A stretch of DNA of 64,000 nucleotides from the NCBI RefSeq assembly GCF_037975245.1, contig NC_092561.1, positions 21,216,826 to 21,280,825 of the forward strand. The letters are read 5' to 3'. The notes beneath the pieces were generated by a model that ran no database searches, was not told where the DNA came from, and was given only the letters and a program-made list of their open reading frames with translations. This DNA comes from Apostichopus japonicus. Its lineage: Eukaryota; Echinodermata; Holothuroidea; Aspidochirotida; Stichopodidae. A program made the position numbers and the translations under genes. How positions within the stretch are numbered: the stretch's first letter is position 1; each line of letters opens with the position of its first letter. This document shows positions 56,126 to 64,000 of the stretch, in pieces.

Positions 56126-57734
56126 TGTAGCAAAGTGAAATTTTGTTGTGTGCACCCGTTCAGTATTTGCATGTATTACGTAATAGTTCGTAATAGCCAG
56201 TTTGTAGCGTTAGTTGTATACACGTGTTTCTTCAGTTCTGTACACGGTGTTGTATGGCGAACATCGTCCCTGCAGATCTCCGGGGCTCGCCTCGTAAACC
56301 CCTTACTATTTTGGTCATATTTCATTAATCTTGGGTCGTCAATAGCCCAGATTTACCTGTATCTTTTACTACCTGGAGTCAGGAAGGAGATGTCACCCTT
56401 CTTAGAGGCAGGATGCCTCAGGTTTTTGGATGGTTTGACTTCTGGCTCGAAGTCGCTGGTTACCAAGATGGCGGACCTACTATAGTATATAGCGAGCTGG
56501 GTGGAGTTAGCGTTGATGAGTCTCGATGTACGCGAGCTTCCTGTACCGCGAGCGAAGAGTCTCCTTCGTCTTGTTATTCGCGAGCGAGCTGACCCCAGTA
56601 TAGTAAGGGATTAAGTAATACATATTATTATTGTTTTATACTGCCGTACGTAACCTTATTGTTGATAAATTGAATCGTAGTTGTAATTGTTGCTCCATTG
56701 GCTAGGTTGTACTTCACTGTACAGAGTACGTATGTTAGGTTGTGTTTTGGACCTTGGTCCTAAGGGTTTATAGGGTGTGTTGTGTACACTGTGTAGATCA
56801 GTGGTTGTGTATCGTTAAGCACATGGGTGCTAGTTGTATTGTGTACCTTTATACTGTAGAGTGACAGTATCGGTTAGGTTGAGTTTATATACAGAGAGTT
56901 TATATACAGTCACGTGAAGTATCCAGAAAGTGTTTTGTACTGTATTGACAGTTGAGTTGTTTTGAGAGATTATTTTTACTGTACCTGTATTTTGAGTATT
57001 ATACTGCTTGCGGTGTAAAGAGCGTATACTGTATTTGTATTTTGTATCTTGAACATATTGTTACTGTTGGTCACTACAGAGTTGTCTCAAGAGCTTGTCC
57101 TTCTAATCTTAGCCTTTATGGATAGCTATGGAGTGCCAAGTCTCTTGAGAGTTTGTGGGTTCAGGAGGTGTAAATTCCTACTGTCTAGGAACAGTTTAGG
57201 TGGAAATGGCCTATAGTGAGTTGCAGCGGCATGTGTTGCCCTGACCATTACGAAGGTGTCAAAATTCCTCGCCTGTTGACAAACGTTTATTATATTATTT
57301 ATGCAGATTATTTCATAATGTTCATTTTACATTGTTATTTATACGTTTTATACATTTTTTATACTGTATTGTACAAGTGCAATGTCGTATTGCAGGATAC
57401 TATTATTGAGTCTTTAATTGTATTTGTATTCATGTCGTATGAATATTTCGTAGTTTCAAGTATAGGTTTTCCCCGAGTCAAGACAGAGTTTAAATAAGAG
57501 TAAAGAGACCCTTAAGCCATTTATTATATAAAGCCATTTACCGTATATTGTCATGTGTCATGACTTATTCTTCATTTGTATATTTTCATTTTTATATTAT
57601 TGTAGAGTCTGTTAATAAAAAGTCAGCCGTTGTTTCAACGCAAGAACACTCTTGCATCCTCATTTATAACTTATGAGTTCGAAGCGTAGGACCCTAAATC
57701 CGGTAATTTCCCCCGCCATCCGCGGTTCGCTTCA
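56126..57734 (+). repeat. Gypsy 5' LTR
   Basis: Begins TGTAGCAAAG, ends CGCGGTTCGCTTCA; 1,609 bp against 1,594 in the solo LTR at 8,030-9,623. AATAAA at 57,614-57,619 is a likely polyadenylation signal. TATATAAAG at about 57,524 is a possible TATA box. Confidence 0.92.
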
Positions 57735-57735
57735 A

Positions 57736-57752
57736 TGGTGTCAGAAGTGGGA
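57736..57752 (+). promoter_or_regulatory. tRNA primer-binding site (tRNA-Leu type)
   Basis: TGGTGTCAGAAGTGGGA, one base after the LTR. TGG complements the CCA tail; the rest fits a Leu tRNA acceptor/T-arm end, recalled rather than searched. Confidence 0.8.
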
Positions 57753-57980
57753 TACGGAAGCTACCATAGGAAGACGTTGTGATCATCAGCTGACGTCGAT
57801 AACCAGAGACAGCACCGAGGAGTAAAAGAAGACAATAAAACAGCCTCAGGCTACTATATATGTACAGGTATTTGATTAAGTTAAGAGTGAGTTTAGGGCC
57901 TTATTTGGTGTAAGTAGATACGATTAGGTCGTCCTTTGTAAAGCATAAGGTAAGTGAGAAGGGCAAGTGGTGCAGGCATC

Positions 57981-58964
57981 ATGACAGACCCAGATCCCAA
58001 CGCTGTGAATATGGCCCTGCTGACCCAGCTTTTCAAAGGAGCGATGGGGTTTCAAGGAATTCCAGTGAGTCGCCTTCCAAAATTTAAAGGACCACCGTAT
58101 GCAGCTGGGGATCTTTCCTTCCTTGAATGGTTGGAAGAGTTTGAAGGGATCATCGCACAGTATGATCTGGAGGACAAAGCCAAAGCACGTGCTCTGATTA
58201 ATCATTTGACTGGTCCAGCCAAGGAAGAGATAGCGTGTTTGGAAGAGAGCGAGAGAGAAAAGTTTGACGAGGTTGTGTCCTCACTGAATCTCTGTTTTGG
58301 TACATACGAGTCACTTCAAAGCTTGAGTAGCCTTTTTCACAATCGCAAACAACAAGAGAGTGAAAATTTGTCTGATTATAGTAGGTCCCTCAAGAGATTG
58401 TATACGAAAATGGAGACGGCTGCATCATCAAAGGAGGAGAGCACAGCCCTGAAGCAGCTCCGTGACAAGTCCCTTCGAGAGCAGTTCATTCGTGGGGCCA
58501 GTGAGACCTATGTGCGTAGGGAGCTGAGACGGATTGACTTATCTCCAAATGTAAGTTCGTTCGAAGAGATGAGGAAGGAGGCTATCTTACTTTTTCAAGA
58601 AAGCGAGATGCAGCCCAGACGATCCCGAATCAGAGAAGTATGTGTAGAGGCCCCTGTTGCTGCAGCTGAAATCAAAGAGGATGGAGCCTTTTCTACCCTG
58701 TTGGAGAACCAACGTGGACTAAGTGATGAGGTGAAGAGTCTCAAGGAGCAGTTGACATCCCTCCAGAACACGATGCAACAATTTATCAACTCAGCCCCAC
58801 CACCCGTCGACATCGGTCAGCGTTGGAACACAACTTGCTTTTCTTGCCAGCGTAGAGGGCATATTGCACGGGACTGCCCAAGGAATCGAAGGAATGAGCG
58901 ACAGAGGTCATCAGATCAGCATCCCCAAACACAGCCAAGAAATAGCCATCCGGGAAACCAATAG
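57981..58964 (+). CDS. gag: Gypsy Gag
   Basis: The ATG at 57,981 (MTDPDPNAVNMALLTQLF) is preferred over the upstream GTG. Capsid-like helices: FLEWLEEFEGIIAQY, ALINHLTGPAKEEI, LSSLFHNRKQQESENLSDYS and LREQFIRGAS. A coiled region (EVKSLKEQLTSLQNTMQQF) precedes a CCHC zinc knuckle CFSCQRRGHIARDC at codons 286-299, which binds RNA. The Arg/Asn/Gln-rich tail ends at TAG 58,962. Packages element RNA in cytoplasmic particles. Confidence 0.93.
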   Translation: MTDPDPNAVNMALLTQLFKGAMGFQGIPVSRLPKFKGPPYAAGDLSFLEWLEEFEGIIAQYDLEDKAKARALINHLTGPAKEEIACLEESEREKFDEVVSSLNLCFGTYESLQSLSSLFHNRKQQESENLSDYSRSLKRLYTKMETAASSKEESTALKQLRDKSLREQFIRGASETYVRRELRRIDLSPNVSSFEEMRKEAILLFQESEMQPRRSRIREVCVEAPVAAAEIKEDGAFSTLLENQRGLSDEVKSLKEQLTSLQNTMQQFINSAPPPVDIGQRWNTTCFSCQRRGHIARDCPRNRRNERQRSSDQHPQTQPRNSHPGNQ

Positions 58965-61900
58965 TCTCTGCTGTTACGGGCGAAACAGTAGAGTCTTTGG
59001 TAACCAATCGACAGCCCATAGCAGTTAGAGTAGGAGAAGTCAACGGGAGAGATAGAGAAGATGCAGAGGTTAGAGTGGTGCTAGAGAAATTGATATCTTC
59101 AAGTCCAACGGTCATTGCAGAGATTGAGGGGGTAGAGGTAGGCTGTGTCCTAGACACAGGAGCGGAGGCATCTTTGATACCAGCTGTGGTTTACAGGGAG
59201 GTACTTGAAGGTGTACTCGGACCGATTATGAATTTGCCTGTCCCTTTAATGGTTGTTGGATTTGGTGATGAAGATGTAAATGTCCTTGGGTTTGTAAGTG
59301 CAGTGGTGAAGATAAGGGAACGATCCAGCTTAGTAGCTTTCTTGATCATAGACGGACAGACTTCTGGGAGATCTGAGCAGTATCCTATCCTACTTGGGTG
59401 TAATGCTCTGAAGGTTCTAGTGGGTGCCAATGAACCCGTTAAGGAGGGTGAGAGTGTAGAGTTGGCTGCAAGGTGTATGGAATTTTCAGATGTTACTCAG
59501 GTATGTGAGGCAGAAATAGTCATAGGAGAGGAAAGAGAAGAAGTTGCTGCATGTCAGAATAGAAGTGAAGGATCTCTAGTAGGAAAGTCGGTAGCTGCGC
59601 TTGCTGAAGGACAGGGAGGAGAATTGTTGACTAAGAGTGAAGACAGAATTGAAGGTAGTCAGGCTGTGAGTTTAGAGGGTACACCTTCCTCAGATACAGA
59701 AGTATATATGCTGGCTGATGAGACAATGGTAGAATTGCCATGGGGAGTGGAACTTCCGGCGCTTGAAAGAAACAAGGTAGATCGTGTAGCTGTCCTTTTA
59801 CATGATAACTTGAAGGCCTTCTCTAGAGATGATCTGGATCTAGGATTCTGTGATCTCATACCCCACGAGATTAAGTTAACCGATCAGTGCACCCCCATTA
59901 GGTTACCATATAGAAGAATTCCTCCGACACAAACTATAGAGATCAAGGAACTTCTTCAAGGACTGCTTGAAAAGAATATCATCAGAAGGTCGTCAAGCCC
60001 CTATGCCAGCCCTGTTGTAATTGTTCCAAAGAAAGATGGCTCCTTGAGACTGTGTGTAGATTATCGCCGTCTGAATTCTATTACAATCAAGGATTCTTTT
60101 CCCCTTCCACGAATTGATGAGACGCTAGAGGCCTTGGGTGGATCGAAGTACTTTTCTTCCCTAGATTTGTCTCACGGATACTTCCAGGTAGCTGTACATA
60201 CTGAATCTGTAGAGAAGACTGCATTTCGTGTGCCGTGGGGACTATATGAGTTCACCAGGATGCCTCAAGGACTTTGTAACAGTCCCAGCACTTTCCAAAG
60301 AGTCATGGAATTTATTTTTGGAGATGTCAACTTATCCCAACTGGTATTGTATCTAGATGATATTCTGGTATTTTCCGACAGCTTTGAAGAACATGTCAAC
60401 CGACTGGGTGTAGTGTTTCAGAGACTCATTCAAAACGGGCTGAAGCTTAAAGGCGAGAAATGTAAGTTTTTCCAAGAAGAAGTAAGTCACCTTGGGCATA
60501 TCGTCAATAAGTATGGAGTTGCAGTTGATCCTGGGAAAGTTGAAAGAATTATGCAGTGGCCAGTACCTGAAGATGCAGGAGAGTTAAGTTCCTTTTTAGG
60601 ACTTGCATCTTATTACAGAAGATTTGTGCCTGGGTTCGCAGCATTAGCCGGACCACTCCATGCTCTTGTTGGTTCTTCTAGGAAGAAAGCGGGGAAGCGT
60701 TCTAAATCAGATTTTGTCTGGACTTCTGAATCCGATGAATCGTTCCAGAAGCTGAAGACACTTTTATCCACTGCACCAGTCCTAGCCTATCCAAAGTTTG
60801 GAAGTGAGTTTGTTCTTGAGGTCGATGCTAGTCTGAAAGGATTGGGTGCATGTCTCTTACAAGCCAATGATGATGGAAAACTCCATCCCATTGCTTACGC
60901 CAGTCGGGGACTTCGAGGAGCAGAACGCAACTATCCAGATTTTTCTAGCTTTAAAATTGAATTGCTTGCACTTAAATGGGCAGTGACAGAGAAATTCAAA
61001 GAGTATCTGATGGGTTCGCATTGCAAAGTTTACACGGACAACAACCCTCTTTCACACCTCCAGACGGCTCAACTTGGTGCTACAGAGCAACGATGGGCAG
61101 CCCAATTAGCTTCATTTGACATCGAGATCCTTTACAAGCCAGGGAAGTTGAATACGTGTGCAGACGCCCTCAGTCGTCATCCAAACAATCAAGAAGAAGG
61201 GGAGAAGTTGCCCTGCAGAGCTACAGTTGCTACTTGTACCATATTTCCTGCTGAAGTTCGTGCACAGGCTGGACATTCTGATCGAGAGAAGCCACCAGAT
61301 TTTGTTTCTCCCTGCATATTTCCATCATACACATATGCTCAGCTAGCAGCAATGCAACAGAATGATGAAGTACTCGGTGTTCTGTGGAAGTATTGGAAGT
61401 CGTCATGGGAGCCTGGTGAAGAAGTTGAACCTTGTTCTTCAGAAGTGAAGAGCTGGTTGAAGGAATATGATCGTCTGGAAGAGTATAGAGGGGTTTTATA
61501 CAGGAAAGTGACAGGACCTATGGGAAGAGAGTACAAACAACTTTTAGTGCCATGTGTCCTGCGATCAACCATGCTGACCATGTCTCACGATGAGTGGGGA
61601 CATCAAGGTGTTGGAAGGACTCTGGACACTCTGAAAACTCGATGCTTCTGGCCAGGAATTCACAAAGATGTTCGAACTCATCTGAAGAATTGTTTCAAGT
61701 GTGTGACTGCTAAAGTCCCAACGGCAAAGATAAGGACCCCCCAGAGACATCTGCTTGCATTTCGCCCAAATGAATTGGTGGCAATCGACTTCTTGAAACT
61801 GGATAAAGGAAAGGGTGGTATTGAAGACGTTTTAGTTGTTACAGATTCCTTTACAAAGTATGCACAGGCCATACCGTGCAGAAACCAAACAGCAACAGAA

Positions 61901-62878
61901 GTAGCCAAGGCATTGAGGGATAATTGGTTTTCACATTATGGTGCGCCTTTACGAATACACTCAGACCAGGGCAGGAATTTTGAAGGAAACATAATCAGAG
62001 AATTGTGCAAACTGTATGGAATCAAGAAGTCACATACCACACCGTACCACCCACAAGGGAATGGGCAGACAGAAAGATTCAATCGTACCCTCTGCGCCAT
62101 GATACGCTCCATCGATCCTTCCAAGCGACGACAGTGGCCTGAAATGCTGAATCACCTCACTTTTGTGTATAACGCAACTCCTCACAGTGCGACTGGAATC
62201 TCACCTTTCCGTATGCTGTATGGTAGAGACCCCTTTACCCCACTTGACCAACTGTTAAGTAAAGTCAGAGATGATTGGCAAGAAGATTATATTGTAGCAC
62301 AGGCAGAAGCATTGCGAGAAGCTCATGAAATTGCAAAGAAGCGCATGGAGAAGAATCTCTTGAATCAGAAGCGTGCACATGACAGTCTACCTATGAGTAA
62401 GCCTTTCCCAGTTGGAGCAAGAGTTTTGCTAAAGCGATGTGCCTTCGACGGTCGCCATAAACTGAAGGATAAGTTTTATCACGAACCGTATGTAGTTGTT
62501 AGTATCAACAAGGAGGGTGATGTGTACAGTATTCGACCAGCTTTAGGCGGTGACATGAAGACTGTGAACAGAAGACTTCTGATTCATGACCCTCGTAGTG
62601 ATCAACCTTGTCTTGCAGAACCAGATGCTGATATTATTGAGAATGAAAATGAAGTTCCACCTGAAGTAGATACTGACGATGACGATGAAAATTTGTGTGA
62701 ATTGTTACCGCTTTGGTTGTACCAACAAGAGGCAGTACTCCCAGAAAGAGGTCGACTTCCTGTGATAGATGAGGAGCAACCTGTGGGCTACAGACGATCA
62801 GCGAGAGTAAACAAAGGAGTTCACTCAAATCCTGCCCACTTGCCTCGCTCTATCTTGCCAAATGCTGGTGATAGTTAG
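58946..62878 (+). CDS. pol: Gypsy Pol polyprotein (protease, RT, RNase H, integrase)
   Basis: Open in the -1 frame from 58,946; no ATG is needed if entered by frameshift. Counting codons from 58,997: aspartic protease LDTGAEASLIP (Asp at 53); reverse transcriptase with CVDYRRLNSIT, SSLDLSHGYFQV and YLDDILVFS (452-460); RNase H with EVDASLKGLGACL (Asp 610) and YTDNNPLSHL (Asp 681); integrase with an HHCC finger from 864, then catalytic D931, D990 and E1026 (D,D-35-E). A GPY/F-like module (GARVLLKRCAF, VYSIRPA, VNRRLLI) and an acidic tail follow. Stop at 62,876. All catalytic residues seen. Confidence 0.94.
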   Translation, partial: PSGKPIVSAVTGETVESLVTNRQPIAVRVGEVNGRDREDAEVRVVLEKLISSSPTVIAEIEGVEVGCVLDTGAEASLIPAVVYREVLEGVLGPIMNLPVPLMVVGFGDEDVNVLGFVSAVVKIRERSSLVAFLIIDGQTSGRSEQYPILLGCNALKVLVGANEPVKEGESVELAARCMEFSDVTQVCEAEIVIGEEREEVAACQNRSEGSLVGKSVAALAEGQGGELLTKSEDRIEGSQAVSLEGTPSSDTEVYMLADETMVELPWGVELPALERNKVDRVAVLLHDNLKAFSRDDLDLGFCDLIPHEIKLTDQCTPIRLPYRRIPPTQTIEIKELLQGLLEKNIIRRSSSPYASPVVIVPKKDGSLRLCVDYRRLNSITIKDSFPLPRIDETLEALGGSKYFSSLDLSHGYFQVAVHTESVEKTAFRVPWGLYEFTRMPQGLCNSPSTFQRVMEFIFGDVNLSQLVLYLDDILVFSDSFEEHVNRLGVVFQRLIQNGLKLKGEKCKFFQEEVSHLGHIVNKYGVAVDPGKVERIMQWPVPEDAGELSSFLGLASYYRRFVPGFAALAGPLHALVGSSRKKAGKRSKSDFVWTSESDESFQKLKTLLSTAPVLAYPKFGSEFVLEVDASLKGLGACLLQANDDGKLHPIAYASRGLRGAERNYPDFSSFKIELLALKWAVTEKFKEYLMGSHCKVYTDNNPLSHLQTAQLGATEQRWAAQLASFDIEILYKPGKLNTCADALSRHPNNQEEGEKLPCRATVATCTIFPAEVRAQAGHSDREKPPDFVSPCIFPSYTYAQLAAMQQNDEVLGVLWKYWKSSWEPGEEVEPCSSEVKSWLKEYDRLEEYRGVLYRKVTGPMGREYKQLLVPCVLRSTMLTMSHDEWGHQGVGRTLDTLKTRCFWPGIHKDVRTHLKNCFKCVTAKVPTAKIRTPQRHLLAFRPNELVAIDFLKLDKGKGGIEDVLVVTDSFTKYAQAIPCRNQTATEVAKALRDNWFSHYGAPLRIHSDQGRNFEGNIIRELCKLYGIKKSHTTPYHPQGNGQTERFNRTLCAMIRSIDPSKRRQWPEMLNHLTFVYNATPHSATGISPFRMLYGRDPFTPLDQLLSKVRDDWQEDYIVAQAEALREAHEIAKKRMEKNLLNQKRAHDSLPMSKPFPVGARVLLKRCAFDGRHKLKDKFYHEPYVVVSINKEGDVYSIRPALGGDMKTVNRRLLIHDPRSDQPCLAEPDADIIENENEVPPEVDTDDDDENLCELLPLWLYQQEAVLPERGRLPVIDEEQPVGYRRSARVNKGVHSNPAHLPRSILPNAGDS
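58952..58993 (+). promoter_or_regulatory. Programmed -1 frameshift signal, gag-pol junction
   Basis: G GGA AAC heptamer (58,952-58,958) in the gag frame, 7-nt spacer, then stem CTCTGCTGTT (58,966-58,975) / AACAGTAGAG (58,984-58,993) with an 8-nt loop and one G-U pair. Pol is open in the -1 frame from 58,946, gag stops at 58,964, so the slip falls in the overlap. Confidence 0.85.
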
Positions 62879-64000
62879 GTCAAGAACATGTGAAATTATT
62901 AATCTTGTCATTTGGTTATTATGTTGTGAGACCTTTCAAGGTTATTGGAATTGCTTGAACCTGTTTTTGATGTGTTTATTTTCCGTTAATTTAGTAAGAT
63001 TACCATCAGTCAGAGGCGATGATGTTAATCGCGGGGAAGATTGTAGTGGTGTTAAATTCTACCTGGCAATGTTTTGGTACTTACTCCCGTGACAGAGGTG
63101 TGAGTCATTGTTCCTGTCTCTGTTTCTCCGAGGTCCAAACATGTGGTTTTAGTAGATTGCGCGGGATGTTAATTGAGTCCCAATTAAGCTGTTATTTATG
63201 TTAAATAACACCTCGTTTTCTGGCCAGTATCTCTTTATATTCTTTTTTAGTATGTCCAGATTGACAAAGGGTTTTCTTGTTTCTGTTAATTTACCTGGAT
63301 TTTTAAGGGTTTAACAGGTTTTTATATCAATACGCTCGTGATTGGGTCGCCGATTGCGTAGGGATGAGGCCTACAAAGCTTTTCTTTGTTGCTTCCATCA
63401 TCGTGCTTAACGTAAAGAGAACTGTCGAAAGTAGTGGTGGAAACCAAGTCAAATTTATCAATGTAGAATAAGAGTTTTGTGTCGCCGTTGTAAGGGTGAG
63501 TGTTGATTTGATATTTGTCACGTTCTATCGCAAGAAATCTAATTATTATCTTGATGTTAATATGTAATTCTTGATCGAATCTTATGACTCTGTATCAAAG
63601 AAGCTGTCTGTAGCTTTTCAATGATATACTTGGTATAGGGGTTCCACGAATGTTATCGTTAGAAATTCGGGACTCGTGAGAACGTATATTTTCTTTCAAT
63701 GATCATATCCTCACTTATTTCAATGATCGTATTCTTAAGATTTATTGTCTTAGAAATGATGTACGTATGTTGATATCATGTTTAAGTTTATTTATCATTC
63801 CGATGGATCGTAATATTAGATTATTCTTGTTGTAACAGTGCTCATGTTAGGATAGGTAAATGTGCCATTACGTAATAGGTGTGGGTTGAAGTGCTATGGA
63901 AGCCTGGCATTTTTGTTTGTCAAAATGGCGGCGCACTTTCAGTATTATTAAGTGGGAATATCAAAGTGTTGTTTTGGTTCCCAATGCATGAATTCTGCTA
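62879..64000 (+). other. Gypsy 3' non-coding region (no LTR reached)
   Basis: No sequence like TGTAGCAAAGTGAAATTTTG occurs here, so the 3' LTR, if present, starts beyond 64,000. Small open frames show no domain. The tail is unusually long for an env-less Gypsy element, or the element is truncated and this is flank; homology to gene B intron sequence was not seen. Confidence 0.55.

Larger units (their letters stand above)
56126..64000 (+). mobile_element. Ty3/Gypsy LTR retrotransposon, 3' end outside window
   Basis: 5' LTR 56,126-57,734, PBS 57,736-57,752, gag 57,981-58,964, pol to 62,878, then at least 1.1 kb of non-coding 3' sequence. It inserted into the gene B intron; copy 1 has the empty site (CATTTCTATTAATTATACTG near 22,630-22,650). 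Coding frames have no internal stops, so it looks young. No env frame is seen. Integrase follows RNase H in pol, the Ty3/Gypsy order. Confidence 0.93.

Noticed and set aside
62862-63204. Possible env or third ORF after Gypsy pol
   Set aside because: Frames are under 80 codons, start inside pol or lack any domain, and show no signal peptide or membrane anchor pattern.

Overview
This is a eukaryotic, almost certainly metazoan, genomic window. It is AT-rich and intron-rich, dense in transposable elements, and its coding exons are short with GT/AG borders. The recognisable host gene is animal ALDH8A1-type aldehyde dehydrogenase. The mobile elements (Penelope-like with hammerhead motifs, hAT, CR1/L2-type and jockey-type LINEs, Ty3/Gypsy) fit a marine invertebrate, perhaps a deuterostome, but the sequence alone does not fix the taxon.

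The window is dominated by a tandem segmental duplication. Copy 1 (about 181 to at least 22,646) and copy 2 (about 31,226 to 56,125) have the same order: ALDH8A1 exons on the + strand, an intergenic stretch, a Penelope-like element, then two genes on the - strand (A and B) that encode tyrosine-recombinase-like proteins. The repeat unit is about 31 kb. If the contig is correct, copy 2 continues past the right edge.

0.2-10.7 kb: ALDH8A1 copy 1. Seven consecutive exons (2 to the last) are open, with conserved splice sites and all catalytic motifs; exon 1 lies left of the window. Its introns hold a 1.09-kb hAT element and a 1.6-kb solo Gypsy LTR. 31.3-44.5 kb: ALDH8A1 copy 2, a pseudogene. Exon 2 is split by a 5.3-kb insertion and exons 4 and 7 carry 1-bp frameshifts.

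13-15.2 kb and 48.5-49.9 kb: a broken Penelope-like element with a duplicated pseudo-LTR and minus-strand hammerhead-ribozyme cores. 15.7-20.1 kb (gene A) and 20.3-27.0 kb (gene B): paralogous multi-exon genes with acidic, CPLC and CPVPxC zinc-finger exons, followed by a tyrosine-recombinase core-binding domain and a catalytic domain (box I Arg, box II LR+T, C-terminal His-x8-Tyr). Gene B copy 1 can be read phase-consistently over 11 exons (about 675 codons). Gene A is decayed in both copies, with shared and private lesions. Gene B copy 2 has an in-frame stop and is split by a Gypsy insertion.

25.4-31.2 kb: LINE ORF1 remnant, local tandem duplications, a 327-bp hAT MITE and a 451-bp foldback element, each mobile element with 8-bp target duplications. 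56.1-64 kb: a Ty3/Gypsy element with a 1.6-kb 5' LTR, a PBS, gag with a CCHC knuckle, and a pol frame (protease, RT, RNase H, integrase) in -1 frame. At the junction sit a G GGA AAC heptamer, a 7-nt spacer and a 10-bp stem-loop. The 3' LTR is not reached.

Because the two copies carry different insertions, many loci give a filled site in one copy and the empty site in the other, so target duplications can be read directly and events ordered relative to the duplication.
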